A DNA stretch of 64,000 nucleotides. Origin: Coprinellus micaceus (taxonomy: Eukaryota > Basidiomycota > Agaricomycetes > Agaricales > Psathyrellaceae). The stretch is from positions 3,286,001 through 3,350,000 of the forward strand of contig OX596339.1 in NCBI GenBank assembly GCA_951394405.1, in the 5' to 3' direction. Of this stretch, positions 1-12,295 are shown piece after piece (the first letter of the stretch is position 1; each line of letters starts with the position of its first letter). The notes under the pieces were generated by a model. That model was not told where the DNA came from. It did no database searches and saw only the letters and a list, made by a program, of their open reading frames with translations. The translations under genes and the position numbers were made by a program.

Positions 1-2585
1 GGAGCCACTTGTTTAACGCGGAGTCGATTTCTGAGACGACTTTGTCTTCCCATTGTTCTCGCATCAGGCCGCCGATGGTCTTCCCCTTTCTGGTAGAGTA
101 CTACCCAGGTCAATCAGCGCGCGAGTCTTCCTCGAGTGAAATGCCACTTACGATCGTCTTCAGGCAAGCAGCCAGGATCTGGTTTAAGCGGATAATGAGA
201 GTGAAGGCAGTCAATTTCGAAGGTTTGCCCTTAGGTTGCTTGAACATTGCAGGCTCGGGAGTGTCCCAATACTCATCATCGCACTCAATGGGCAAGTCGG
301 CGTCGAAGCTTATAACGGTAAGCAGGGCTTTCAGAGCAAGTAATATGTGGCGGAGATGCTGCTCACCTTTCGTCGAGTATCGCACATGGCCGCCCCGTCG
401 CAGTGCTCAATAATCGGTCGAGCGTTATCATTACCCTAAGTGGAACTCAGCGGCCTCAACGCATAGGAGATCCCCAAGGATGACGAACCAGAAGGCCCTC
501 TTCCTCAGTTCCTCTTGTTTGACCAACTCGGGATCCGTGAAAAGATCCTTCCTCTGCCTCCGATGGACGCCTATGTCCTGACCCATCCGCACACCAATGC
601 CAATCATGACCCACGAGGCCTGAGGTAATGACGTTCCCCTCAAGTACTCTGTCGCCAACTGAGTGACAAATTAGCATTGAATTCCGCCGGGAGAAGTAGC
701 TGGGTGAGACGACTTACGCTATAGAATTGTAAATCGTACAACGTAGGCGGGGAGTAGTTCAGGTGATTATTCATCGACTTCCATGCTTGGTCAAAGTATT
801 TCCAACCCCTTGCATGATAGGTGTTAGTTGACTTCCTGGAAGGGCTTCGAGAGTCGTTCGACGAGCTGGTTGGGTGGTCTTCGTCCTCAGCCCGCAGCTC
901 CGCCATAAATCGCCGCTCTTCTTCGCAAGCGTTCCGCGCCTCCGATTCAGACACCTGGACTCGAGGATCTGCCGAGTACCTCGCGCCCAGTGAGCATACG
1001 AGGAGGACGGTAGCACCAAACGCGGCATCTCGTCGATGCAGACCCTCCGCAATCTCCTTCTCAAATGTTGGCCTATGAAGGAGTGGCAGCTCAGAGTTGA
1101 TGTACTTGAAGTAGTTGCCTACGAGCGATTTAAGAAGCCCAGGTTCAGGGAAGTCGAACGGGGGCGCGCCGTCCCTTTGGTAGTCGTGGGGTCGGAATGC
1201 TCGCCTCTCCCACTGGCGTAATTGGGTGAGGTTAAGGCACGGAATGAATAGCGATCACGTACGGGAAGTATTTGCCAATATTCCGGGCGCGACTGGGGTA
1301 GAAGGGCGTCGGGGCGGTACCGGAGGTGCCCCTGACGAGTCTGTTCCATATCGACATCGAGAGTCGCGCGCAAGGACTCCCCAGTTGGATATCCGTCGGG
1401 GGCTAAAAGGATGCTCAGAGCGCCGGCAGAATTATCCATCTCCGTATCCCTCTCACTATTACTGGCCGGACTAGCGGAGGAGGCGGGGGTCATAGACTGG
1501 TTCTTGGCTTTGACGACCTGCGCTAGTAGAGCCCGAGTACTAGATTTCCCGAGGTAGAAGGGTTTGATAAACCTGTCATCTTCTGGGTCTTCCTCTTTGA
1601 TCCTGAACTGCTCTTCCGTGATCATGGAAAGGTGGTCGGCGTCTGCATGATCCTCCTCGTCTTCCTGACGCTCGTCGGGCTGGGCGTCGTCCTGGTCTAC
1701 GGGATATCGCTTGTGCATTTGCACTAACGGGTATTAGCATGAGCCCAGGGGTCAAAGAAAGTTCAGGAGCGTACGTCGTGCGATGAAAACCGTCAAGTCC
1801 ACAGGATTTAACCCGATAGCCTTTCCCAGAGCCTTGACGTTTATTGGGTGGTCGGGGTCGATTGAGGATGCGGCTCGGACGTTGCTGGGCGTTAGGACTC
1901 CAGTAGGTATGTCTTCTGAATCTCCTTCAAGGAGATCTTCCCGAAGCTGGGGATCGGGGCAGAGCTGTTTACTGTGAGTAGACTGATGACCGGCGAGAAT
2001 GTCCAAGACACACCAACTCAAACAGCTTTTCCGACCTTTCAACCTTGCTTTCCAGAGACTGAACGTAACTTTCCAAGACTTGAACGTCGATATCGTTTGG
2101 GTTCATGTGTGCCACATACTTTTTGGAGGTCTTTCGCGGCTGACCACATATTTCCTAAAATATCAGAGACCGTTCCCTGGAGAAAGCCAGACTACACTCA
2201 CCTTGTTATCCTCGTTGAATGTACATTCTATCTTGGATGAGAAGCAGTTGAGACATTTCTGCAGGTTCCCCGACGGCAGTTGGACGAAGTCGCCTGTGGT
2301 CAAGCATGAGAAGAGGAATATCTGGGCGCTTTAGAGTCTGCAGTATCACGCACATCGAACTGTTGATGACGTTCAATTGATTTGGTCAGACCCCCATACA
2401 CTGTCCAACACACCTTTTCGCCTCCTACAAACGTCGCACGCCCGAGAGACCTTGCGTTTCTTCACAGCCGATGAGTCGGGGTCTTCGTCGGGGGATTGGC
2501 TTCTGCCCGAGACTGTACTGGTGCTTGGACCGGGGTCGTTATCGAGATAATCTTCGAACTCGTCGCGCTCAGAATGGGGTGGCAT
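1..2585 (-). CDS. Zn2Cys6 fungal-specific transcription factor (C-terminus beyond window)
   Basis: Nuclear sequence-specific transcription factor. Exons on the minus strand: 2585-2414, 2359-2354, 2293-2202, 2154-2014, 1964-1775, 1723-1263, 1212-718, 658-489, 435-367, 308-152, 100-<1, giving 684 visible residues. The zinc cluster is Cys50, 53, 60, 73, 76, 83 with spacing C-x2-C-x6-C-x12-C-x2-C-x6-C. Cys60 exists only if the 6-nt exon 2354-2359 is used. A short coiled-coil linker follows (about 105-135), then an acidic region, then the fungal middle-homology domain with RPEYW, LLHRPTFE, KRAFWVMITLDRLL and GRPCAI. All phases close across ten introns of 49-62 nt. The start at 2585 has a good context (ACCATGCC), but an upstream exon cannot be excluded. 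The regulated genes are not visible. Confidence 0.9.
2354..2359 (-). other. 6-nt micro-exon inside the Zn2Cys6 cluster
   Basis: Read on the minus strand the six bases TTCGAT lie between an AACAG acceptor and a GTGCGT donor. Upstream intron 2413-2360 is 54 nt and downstream intron 2353-2294 is 60 nt, with TTGAC before its acceptor. Phase 1 on both sides gives Val-Arg-Cys across the joins. This restores the invariant RRRKVRCD segment; without it the join reads RRRKGD and lacks the third zinc cysteine. Confidence 0.85.
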
Positions 2586-2990
2586 GGTTTCGAGCCTGGG
2601 TGGTATGCGTCGGATTCGGCTGGTCGAGGAAGGAGGGATGGGTCATGGAACAGGTCCAAGGATTCGGAAGAGTCCTCCACGCTTGTTAATATTGATTGCA
2701 TTACGTCGCGCTGACTCGGCATCTAAGCTGCGCGTTATTGCGGCAGCGCACTGTCACAAGGAAAATCTCATGTCTGCGGAAGACTGGAAAGCTGTTGAGA
2801 CCGCCCTCGGTCGTTGGAAGAACGCTGGCGGCCGACCCCCGACGCTGGGATTGGCGTCAGCTTTGTGTCGCAACCGAGGCCAGTCCGTGCCGACAAGGAC
2901 TCATGACGTAAGCAGCAGAATATGATTATCTATTGCAATTGTGCAGATAAGATCCTCGGGCGCTTAGAATCCGGGGGCAGTTCAACTCAC

Positions 2991-3713
2991 TCAGTGCTCA
3001 CAAGCCTTGAAGCTGGGGTTGAACACGACTATAGGGCAATTTTCAGCCGCCTTGGGAAGGCGAATTCTCTGAGCATCTTGCTGGAATAAGTTGGGCCGAT
3101 GTATGCGGATCCCGAGAGCCCATGGCATAGGCCTTCGCATAGGCCATTCAGCTATATCCGGAGGACAGTGGATGTAAGATGATGAAAGCGCACCACCACT
3201 CGCTGAAGGGGCTAGGACCTCAGACTCTGAATGAGGCAGGTGTGTTTCGGGAGAGGAGATCCCTTTCCGGCGATTGCGAGATGGCGCCTTGCGGGGACCT
3301 TCCTTGAATGCAATATACCGCAGCCTTCGGGAGAAATGGCCAAGTAAGAGGCACACACCCGAGTATAAGTGCATGAAATTCTCGATCGCTACATCAGCTA
3401 TTCGCGGGTTCTTGCTCGGTATTGGCTTAAGGTGCAGGACGAGACGGCGACGGCATGAGGATGGGGCGGGGTTCACTGGTAGGGCTATCTGCGTCTGTGA
3501 GTACACCAGTAGCGTCGGATATGAATAGGAAATGAAGGAGGTGAGGGAATGGGGATAAAGGCGAGAAAGCGACGCGTCAAGGTTATATGGGCGCGACCTG
3601 GTGTTTGCATTTGTTTCAACGGGAAGCCTTTCATGCTTGCCCCGCCTAAACCCAACGCAAATCTCTTGCTTCACTATACTAATCATACAACCATGCGTAT
3701 AGCTGTGGAGCAT
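2991..3713 (-). CDS. Unplaced 240-codon ORF, doubtful gene
   Basis: Single open frame from 3713 to 2991 with no recognisable domain, signal peptide or membrane segment. Composition is mixed, with many Arg, Pro and Ser, which also fits a chance frame in GC-rich DNA. It lies upstream of, and on the same strand as, the Zn2Cys6 gene. No splice signals are needed to read it, unlike nearly every convincing gene here. It could be a species-specific protein or spurious. Confidence 0.15.
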   Translation of the reverse strand: MLHSYTHGCMISIVKQEICVGFRRGKHERLPVETNANTRSRPYNLDASLSRLYPHSLTSFISYSYPTLLVYSQTQIALPVNPAPSSCRRRLVLHLKPIPSKNPRIADVAIENFMHLYSGVCLLLGHFSRRLRYIAFKEGPRKAPSRNRRKGISSPETHLPHSESEVLAPSASGGALSSSYIHCPPDIAEWPMRRPMPWALGIRIHRPNLFQQDAQRIRLPKAAENCPIVVFNPSFKACEH

Positions 3714-4803
3714 TTCCCCCCACTGCCTTCACGATCGCAAGAGTTTTCTGGGTATCTCCTCGACCGCTTCGTCGGGATGGACTCGTTCATTACTGCACCC
3801 GACGCAACCCAAATTGCGTCGCGCGCATCATCATTTCAATCTGTCGCTTCGAGGCGATTAAGCGCCGAAGTGGTCTGACGTGGCTTTCGTGTTAATTGCA
3901 CCCTTGAAAGGATAGAGGCGGGCGCTGTTCACTGGCAGGATATTGGGGGAGCGAGGAGAACCTCACTTGACCGACGAATCGCTCACCACTCTGAATGCTC
4001 GATTATATGCGGTTACTCCTGAATATAGACGACTTCCAGGCTTGCATCGCGACAATAGCCCGAGAGGCGAATGAGATTGGTTGGGGAGTGCGTGTGACCG
4101 CGCCGGAACGTTCCACAAAGCAACAACAAAGCAACCAGATTCGATGGACCCGCACAAGCTCCGAGTGGCGCGCCTTGGACCCTGACCATCACGACATCAC
4201 ACACAAAGGGCCTTCCTTGCACCGAAGGGCGTTCAAGAGGTTCTGTTGAGTGTGGACGTTCGTAATTCTGCAGCACCTCCCCCGGACTTCAGACGCCTAC
4301 AAAGCTCTTCTGGAGTGCAGGAACTGTCCTGATCGGAGGCACCACAAACGAAGCCCGCCCCGGGCGCCACTATGCGCTCATGATTTGAATGTTCTTTTCC
4401 CCCAACATGTCGTACTACAAGACCCTAGACTCCCATGCTCCGGATACTCACCCCAGCTGGAAAGGCAGGAGTCGCGGGATCGCCCAAGTTCGCAGAGTCA
4501 CCTAGGGCGCCATTTTCGCCCTTCCGTCCCGAACCCAGAAATAACTGCACCCTGGCTCGCCTCGTGCTTGGTATCGAGGAGTACGATGACCGCGGGGCTA
4601 GCAGGAGGCGAAGAGCAACGCAGGGTAATGAATTATGTGCGTAAGTGGCTGGTCGTTATCACGACCATTCAAGACGAAGAGCATTCAAACTTCCTCACCG
4701 CTGGTGATGATCTTGGGACAATTTTTCTGGGATCAATATCGAGCGGGAGATATTCACACAGAGGCGCGAACCTGGCGCAACTCTCCAGGAACGACTGACA
4801 CCG

Positions 4804-5064
4804 CTAACTCCAACCAGCTAATCGTGTCTCGTGGTTCCATTTCAGTTCCACACCATGACGGCACCTGGACAGCGATGCATGCCCTTTGGTCAATTGGGAT
4901 AAGTACATGCCCCTCCGGGCACCCAGATGCCTCCCCCTCCCCTTGCCGCCCACCTTCTTACCCCGACCATCCTCACCCCGACGTCCAGCGGTATTGCGCC
5001 CAAAACAGAAGCACTCGCAGAAGCGCCTAATCCAGTCGAAGAAGCCAGTCTCTGATTTAGACAT
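4804..5064 (-). CDS. Unplaced small ORF (86 codons), doubtful
   Basis: Starts MSKSETGFFDWIRRF and carries a cysteine/phenylalanine-rich stretch (CECFCFG) followed by a Gly/Arg/Lys-rich tail. Not recognised. The first 25 residues look more protein-like than the low-complexity tail, so if real it might be a short first exon spliced elsewhere. I found no partner exon. Confidence 0.12.
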   Translation of the reverse strand: MSKSETGFFDWIRRFCECFCFGRNTAGRRGEDGRGKKVGGKGRGRHLGARRGMYLSQLTKGHASLSRCRHGVELKWNHETRLAGWS

Positions 5065-5885
5065 ATCATCCTCCTGGCGTAATAGGTAAGTGGCGACCTT
5101 GATTCGGGGGCGACACTTCCATTAGAGCGGGAATGAATGACTCCAAGTTCCAACCGAGCTTTGACAAGGCGCTGGATCAGTCAGCTTTGCGTAAAGCCCG
5201 GGGCTTCCTTCCTACAATATGGGCTGTCGAATGGACTAATGACCTTCGATTGTGGTATCCGTTTCGTGCCTGGCAGTCAATCCTACTCACCTCCATGTCA
5301 ACTGACATTATCGATCGCCTCAACCCCTCTCCCATATCACCTCCTCCTTGCGCGGGCCGCACCGTTCTGATGTTCTCTTCGAGACAGTTACTTACATCTC
5401 GCTTGCTTCATTTCAGGTATCCAGACCACGTTCTCCTGCCACCAACCACCTTTCCCCACCCATCCTAATCTCAGCCAGTCGGCTCTTATCTTCCCGCCCG
5501 CAACCCCTCCAATCGTCCACAAGCATATCGCTTCACAAAGGGTCCTTCTCTCATCACAATGTCCGCACAAAACCAATGTGACCAACCACATGCTCTTCTC
5601 AACGAGTGGTAAATGTTCTACTTTGTATTCTTTGCCGCATCTGTGGCCAATCCTTTCGTCTTCTGTGTCTCGGACGAATGGCGTAGGGACAGCCTACCGC
5701 GATAACCACCCCGGGCTATCAGGTGGTACTGGTGTCCTTCCCATCGTATCGCGATCTTCATCGATAACTTCCTTCTGTGCCGACATTAAGGTTAACGCGT
5801 GTTCTGGGTTTATTGACTTGCTTCCTCTATTAGGCGAAGTAGCCCCACAAAGGCGTCTAGATCATATCCACTTTACATGTCCAGC

Positions 5886-7887
5886 ATGGCTCCGTCACAT
5901 ATAGACATGAGTATCTCCTCCCCCGCCTCTATCTCTGGTTCGTGCCACCGGTCCTTCTTCTCCATTTCTGTGAACACTCAAACTCTGTTACAGAGCCGGA
6001 AACTCTTGCTTTAAAGTCGTCATTGATGCCTCACCAGCCCTCCGCCTCAACCTCATCCCTTCCACACGCAGAGGACGCGACCCAAGAAATTTCGAGCCTG
6101 GACAGCATCGACATGCCCTCAAACATCATATCCTTTGGGTTCCACAGCAATGCGGCACCCGATTTCACGCACGCCCAGGTGATCACCCATGAGGATATGG
6201 CAAGGGTGATCTCCCTCGAGCGTCAAGTTGTAAGTCGATCCAATAAGTTTTGATCGTGTGGACGATCGTTGACGCCCATACTTCGGTATGATAGTGCCAA
6301 AACTACAATTGCTGCGGAGTCCCTCTCGCGGATTTCCATGCTCTCATGAACCACTTCGATATGAGCCATGTCTCTGTGGTCGCGCCCAATGGGAAGCGAA
6401 TTTTCCCTCCTGCCAAGCCTTCCGCACCAGCGTCCCCAACAAGCCGTTCCTCCCTTTCATCTCCCTCGTACTCGCCAACTACGCCGTCCTCTTCCCGCTC
6501 CTCGTCGGTCGAGTCTTCGCCAAGTCCTACCACGCCGGTCACCCCCGGGCATATTCCCCTGGATCCGGCATCGTCATCTATCTCTCATGTTAGCCTTCCT
6601 TACACACCATATTCCGGCCTCGCACTTTCGTTCGGATCGACGGAGAGTTCACCAAATCATCCCTGTCCATACAGCTACGATGTCATTTCAGCCTTTGGGC
6701 CCGAGTACGATTTTACGAAGGACTATGCATGCTACGAAAAGGCCTACACCCAAAAGCTTGAACGCAAACGCTTGGAGGAGCAACGCGAACGAGACGAGAA
6801 GCAGCGCGAGATCGAGCGCCTGGAGCAGGAGTTGCACGCGGCCACGCTAGGGCCCTCCCCAACAGTACCGGAATCCGACGTGAGCGACACCAGCTGTCGT
6901 TCCTCCCTCTCACTTTCCCCCTCGCCATCGTTCTCAGCTCCCGAGTCCGATCCTTTCACCGACTCGGTTGTGGCTCAATCGCCAACCGAGGTCGCCCCAC
7001 CGAAGAAGTCGAAGGTTCGCAAGGACGGCTCGGCCACCAGCAACGGCGGGAAGGTCCCAAAACTGAAAGTCAAGTCGACAGCTGCGGGTAGCTTTATTAG
7101 TCCGCTGTCGTCGATGGGTAGGAAGCGGGAGAAGAATTTCAAATGCCCAGTAAGTAGCCTTGTTGGACCTGACTTATAGTGCAATGACTGATACCCTACC
7201 TTTACCCTCACCATTTCATCGGTTTCCGTGTTTAGCATGAAGGTTGTACAAAGGTTCGTCGGGCTCATGCTATCCGCGTAGCGTAATTCTGACCAGGCGT
7301 AACGTTCACAGTCGTACCTCAATCCCAATGGGCTGAAGTATCACCTGGAAAAGGGCACATGCAAATTCGATGACTCGGATAATAGTGGTTCAGGGTCGAG
7401 CTCGGAGAGCTCGCCAGGTTCTCCGATCGAGCCAAGCTTCCCATCCATGGCGGCCAGAGATGAAATCATGGGCTCTGCCTCGTTGCCCAATCCAGCCTCG
7501 GCTAGCGATGTCCCCACCTCAACTCCGCCTTCTTACCAACCCCCCGCAAGCCCTTCTCCACTGACCACATCCTATGGGTCCTTCCCCTCCACAATGCGGC
7601 CCCATCAGGCGTACCAGACGATCGTGCAGGCCGCCGACTTGCCTTCAACTGCAAGTTCGTCATTATCGACATCATTGGGCGAACGCGGTTCGCACTCTCT
7701 TGTAAATGCAGTTCCGCAACGTGTTCAACCGGCACCCTCCCCGGTTTCCGACCAAATGCACCCGGTGACCCTCGTCAACCCTCCAACCAACCTCGCTGCG
7801 CCCACCGCGAGGCATCCGGCAACCATCTATTCGCATCTGGGTCAGGGGCAAGTCGTGTTCAGTGGTGCTGCATCATCGTCTCTATGA
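5886..7887 (+). CDS. Sfp1-like C2H2 zinc-finger transcriptional regulator
   Basis: Exons 5886-5937, 5994-6229, 6295-7149, 7236-7253, 7312-7887; 578 residues. The first finger begins at exon 3 (Cys97, Cys102/103, His116, His121, reading CNYNCCG..L.DFHALMNHF). This Cys-Cys-Gly layout is typical of Sfp1-type proteins, which control ribosome-biogenesis and growth genes in yeasts. A Ser/Pro-rich spacer and an Arg/Glu-rich helix (about 240-275) follow. The second finger is FKCPHEGCTKSYLNPNGLKYH (Cys380, Cys385, His398, possibly Cys404) and is built from three exons; the middle one is only 18 nt. A Ser/Thr/Pro-rich tail follows. The Sfp1 family assignment rests on finger architecture, not on a search; the DNA target is unknown. 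Confidence 0.85.
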
Positions 7888-10800
7888 ATGAACCCCGATT
7901 GGTGTGCACATTCCCTCTCTGCCTCTTGGTTTCAGGGTTCTAATCGTACTCTTCTGCTCTAGCCCTTGTCTCTCCGGTCAAGCTCTCTATTGCAGAACAC
8001 TCATCCTCGTCTTATCTCGACCTTCTCGCCAAAATTTCGACACGCTTCCAGCTGTGTTCCCAAAAGCAACAAGGTTCAGCGAGCTTGCTCAAGCCTCGTT
8101 CCCGGTCTTGATACACGCGTATCGGCGCTATGTCTAGCCCCAGTCCCGGAATATCCTCTGCACTCCCACCCTAGCGCTTCCAACCATCCCACACCACCTA
8201 CCTTCACCTAAAAGGTTACGGGATCGCCGTTTCTCAAAGTCATTTGCGCGAGCCCACCGCCACACTGCTCCAGAACCCTGGAACCTAACTCACTTGTTGA
8301 GTATATAGGATTATGATCAGTCGAAACCTCTTTCGAGGGTGCTTTGATCCCGACACGAGGTGTTAGGCTTCTCGGGCTTCCTTCTCTTCCGGGCGCTTTC
8401 ATTCATGCTTCAAGGCGTGTTTTGATCGGTCCGCTGGATAGACTTCGCCTTTCACCTTCCTGCTATTCGCTATTGGACATTCCCGGTTCGCATGTTCCCT
8501 TATCCTGCACATAGTCCCTGCGGCATTCAAACCTTCGTCAAAGCGATCTCCACACTACTTACGCTACACACTTCGGCGTTCAAGCAACCTACCGCCGTTT
8601 CGTTTTGCCCTGCACGTTCTCTTATCCCCACCTCTTCGTGCCTTCCTCGTTGCCACACCTCGCCCCCGTGTGTTCGGACCTACCCCTGTCCATGCAACGT
8701 TGCATATACGTTAGGAATGGTTCACTCCGATCTCGACCTGCACCCCCAACGATATGTCGGCACCTTCCTTTCCTCGTCCGATTCCATTCAACCTCACATA
8801 CCACTTCCTCTGCTACTTACCCCTGGTTGCGACCCCATCGTTGCTATCTCTGTTCCTCAGGGACGAACTCTGTGCCTATCCGGTGTGTGCCTGCACCCCC
8901 TGTACCATTCATTCCACCTGTACCAGCCTGTACCACCATATCGTTCGCTGCTGATTCCCCAAAGTATTGTTTATACCTGCCTGTCTATCATACCCTCCCA
9001 CTGCCATTACCACGCTATCCCCCTCTGTATCACTGTTTATGGAGTGTGTGTGTAGTCGTTCTCCTCTCCGACTCTGATGAGTCTATTTACAGATATTGTT
9101 AAACGCTTAATTATCATTCGTTCGTGTGGCTGCCTTCCTGCCTATACTTGCTATCGGACTTCCATTGCTGTTAGCATCGAGTACTTAGTCCGTTCACCAG
9201 AACTGGGGTTTCGCCCACCCTGCTTTGCTTCTTTCGCATATTCTGGGCATCTGACTGTACTATTTTCTGCGCCCCCGAAGCCCGTGCTGGAAAGCTAGTG
9301 TATATTGCTAAGCAGCTTCGTCGCATTCTAGACTGCTCCTGCATGTGCCGACAGCGCTCCTGCTGCGTTACGTCTATTCCCCTGCTCACTTCCCTCGGGT
9401 TCGGGTCCCTCCGAATTGTATATTGGAACGTGCCTGTGCGTTCTCTCACGATAAGCTCCGCGCACATGCGTTCTTCAGGAAACGACCCAGGGCAACGAGC
9501 CGGTGATGGGTAGGTAGTAGACGCTAAGCGCTCACCGGCGCTTATTTTCCCCCTTCCCACTCACCTTCCCCGGACGGCGTCCGAGGCACCGTTGAACGTA
9601 CACACATAATTTCGTCGGCGATGTCCACTTCCGCAGTCTACCGAAGGAAGCGAGCCGTCCCGTTAAACGATTCGTTCGGTCGACTACAGTGTTGAATCAG
9701 CTCGAACGGGGTGAGTGTCAATCACCCACCGGAGGATCTGGGGCTTGGTCACCTGTACCTGTGCATACGCATACCGATAACCTAGAAACGCAACGCCAGG
9801 CGCTTGGGCTTAGGACAAGACCTTACGCCCGTGGCACACGACCCACAGCAACCCTTGACAATATTATCGATATGGGCGATTAGTACTAGTAACGTGAACG
9901 AATCGATAGATCGATAGAGGACCGGGCGAGGACGTGCGGGGAGCCGTTGGGTGCTTCGTTTGTTACGGGAGGTACCATTCGATCCCGTCATATGCTTGCC
10001 ATGGTCGGTGGTACACATGATACTACTATGTAGAGGAAGGCCTTCTGTGATGCCAGTCGCATCGAATTGGAGACGAGGGTACGCGGCCGACGGGGACGTC
10101 CACGGAATGAACGAGATGCTCAAGAAGACCAAATCGGCATCCTAACGCTTCTCAGGGCGCTTGGTCTTGGAGCCGAGCAGCACGCACATCTTCCCAAAGT
10201 TTCGAAGAACCATAGAAAAACATGAGGGGCGCTTGGCCCCCGTCAGCCTAGGTCGGCCTTCGTCCATCGTATATTTGCCGGTTGCTTGGCTTGGGAGGAG
10301 AAAGGAGGAGAAGCTAGGAGAAGCGGGGGGTCCGGTGTTCAAGTGCACATGGGCGTGGGTGTTGAGCTTGGATAGGCTTGGATAGGCGCGCGATGGTCGC
10401 TGGGTGTATGTATACTTGGTTATTTGAGGATACGCTGGTATATTTACCCGACCTATTTATCGACGTCGCATAGAAGTAAGCCTATTTTCGGTGGGGAGGC
10501 CTCCGAGGACGAGAACGGGGACGGGTTGCCGTATAGTGGGAGCCCAACGTAAGTGAGGAGGTGGAGGAATGTTTGGGGTAGGTCTTACACCTCCGTTTGG
10601 GCGAGAACGTGCAGTCGTTAACGGTGCTAACTTCTGCTGGTCCCCAGAATGTTACCGTCGTGCGTAGCCGCGATTAGGGAATGGATTATACTTAGGTTCG
10701 AAGTACAAGTGGGGCCTATTAATATTGAAGATACGGGGACGGGTGCAGAGGACTTGAACGCCGATTATGGTGGACAAGGGTGGGCTTGGGAATTGGGACC

Positions 10801-12295
10801 GCTCGAAAGCTGAAAGGAGTCGGCAGTCTGGGAGAGCTTGGACCCCAAGCGGCGGCAGGGTTTCATCCAAGCACAGGCGCCGCAGATAGTAGCACATGGA
10901 GGCGGGGCTCGTCACCTTGGCTCCGGGTGGCGATTATCTCGGTCGTTCGTGTGCTTGCGGTCGTGTTACTTACCGACTGTTATCGACACAGCTTGATCAT
11001 GAGCCTGCTTGGACCGACCGCAGTGCATGATATGATATCGAGCCGCAGTGATGCGTAGGGAGGCAACTCTCGAAGATACCTAGACTAAGGCCTGGAAGGC
11101 GCCACTGGGACTGTGTAGAGATTTTTTATGAGTGTTTGCGGATGTGTGGAGGGTTAAATGAACAGGAGGGAGCCGAGGGTGTGGCTTCGGATTTGGGTGG
11201 TGTCGTGACGTTTCCTGACTCCAGTTTTTGAGCGTCCAAGAGGATATCGAGGGTGCCGTTTGGAGCCTTTGCGGTATCGGCTTGACTCTGTTAGGATATA
11301 TTCGAGCCTACGCCTTCCAGCCACTCCAAAAAACCAAAAGGGACATGATAGCGGTTGGAGTTCCAGCCGTCACGAGTTGCGGCCTCAGCAATGTATGTAT
11401 GGAGAGCCGGAAGGAGGTAAAAGTCCATGTTCCCGGAGAATTGAGCAGGCGTTGTCGAATTGCCATGCAGGGGCGCCCGATGGGCCCCTGGGGCGTGATG
11501 GGCCGGAATAGATCCACCACAGATCCACCTAGCTGGAACCGAGGTCGGCGGGGTGAAAAGCACCAAAGCGTGAAAGCGCTGTGTCGCTCCAGGGACCCAG
11601 ATGCGGGGTTTTCAGACGCCCTAGCGCTGCGATGAGGATTTAATTAATGTGTGTGCAATGTGTCGGGCTGGGCGACCAGGATTCTGGGACGTGGAGGACG
11701 GGGCACGGCAAGGGGGTAAGGGTTGCGAGGGTTACGTATGGCCTGCGCCAGTGATCCACGTTCTTTCCGGAAGATGGTGATTGTGCTACCCCAGACTGGC
11801 GCCCCCAGAGACGCTGAGGCGGACCATGAGAGGGACGCGCGGTGCGCAGAGATGAATGGATATACGAATGTGGACCCATTTATCCTTGTCCTTGTCAGCT
11901 GAGACCGAAGCGTGCTGGGGGAAGGAGGAAGAGGCTCGTTTGCGGGGAAAGGGAGTTGGTCACATGGTCCGGGGTTGTGACATAAGCGGCAACGTGGGAT
12001 GGCAGCTGATTTGAGGTTGGCTGAGGGAGGGCGTCGGACCGGGCAGAGAGCACTTCGGTTCAGCTCTTTTCACTGCGAAAACCCTTGCCTCTTCCTCCTC
12101 GCCGTCCCCCACCCCCGTCCTCATCGTCCAACACAGCGCCGAGGGACTTTCCGTCGTCGTGGCCACCGACGACGACAGCTGCTGACACAACCCTTGTCAG
12201 CCCTCAAGTCCCCTCTTTCACCGGCTGAGGATAGCACACCCCGGAGCTTGGGCGAACCCTGTCAGTGTTCTTCTTGTTGTCTCTGCCCGTGGACG
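7888..12295. other. Long non-coding interval with strand-biased composition
   Basis: 4.4 kb between the Sfp1-like stop and the Mks1-type start. From about 8.0 to 9.1 kb the plus strand is rich in C and T; from about 10.2 to 12.0 kb it is rich in G. Several ORFs of 60 to 190 codons occur, but none has a recognisable motif or plausible splice partner. Likely contents are the 3' UTR of the upstream gene, the promoter and long leader of the downstream gene, and possibly non-coding transcripts. Confidence 0.4.

Larger units (their letters stand above)
2586..5885. other. Intergenic region between two divergent regulator genes
   Basis: About 3.3 kb between the start of the Zn2Cys6 factor and the start of the Sfp1-like gene. 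It must hold both promoters. I recognise no conserved protein, RNA gene or repeat. Two unplaced minus-strand ORFs are listed separately. The last 500 bases are C/T-rich on the plus strand, as expected of a 5' leader of the downstream gene. Confidence 0.5.

Noticed and set aside
8492..9102. Overlapping 165- and 187-codon plus-strand ORFs rich in Pro, Cys and Ser
   Set aside because: Product of C/T-rich DNA; two frames are open at once, no start context, no motif and no splice partner.
11999..12295. N-terminal extension of the Mks1-type protein from an upstream in-frame ATG
   Set aside because: The extension is Arg/Pro/Cys-rich and unlike the family; 12296 has the better start context. Kept only as an alternative.
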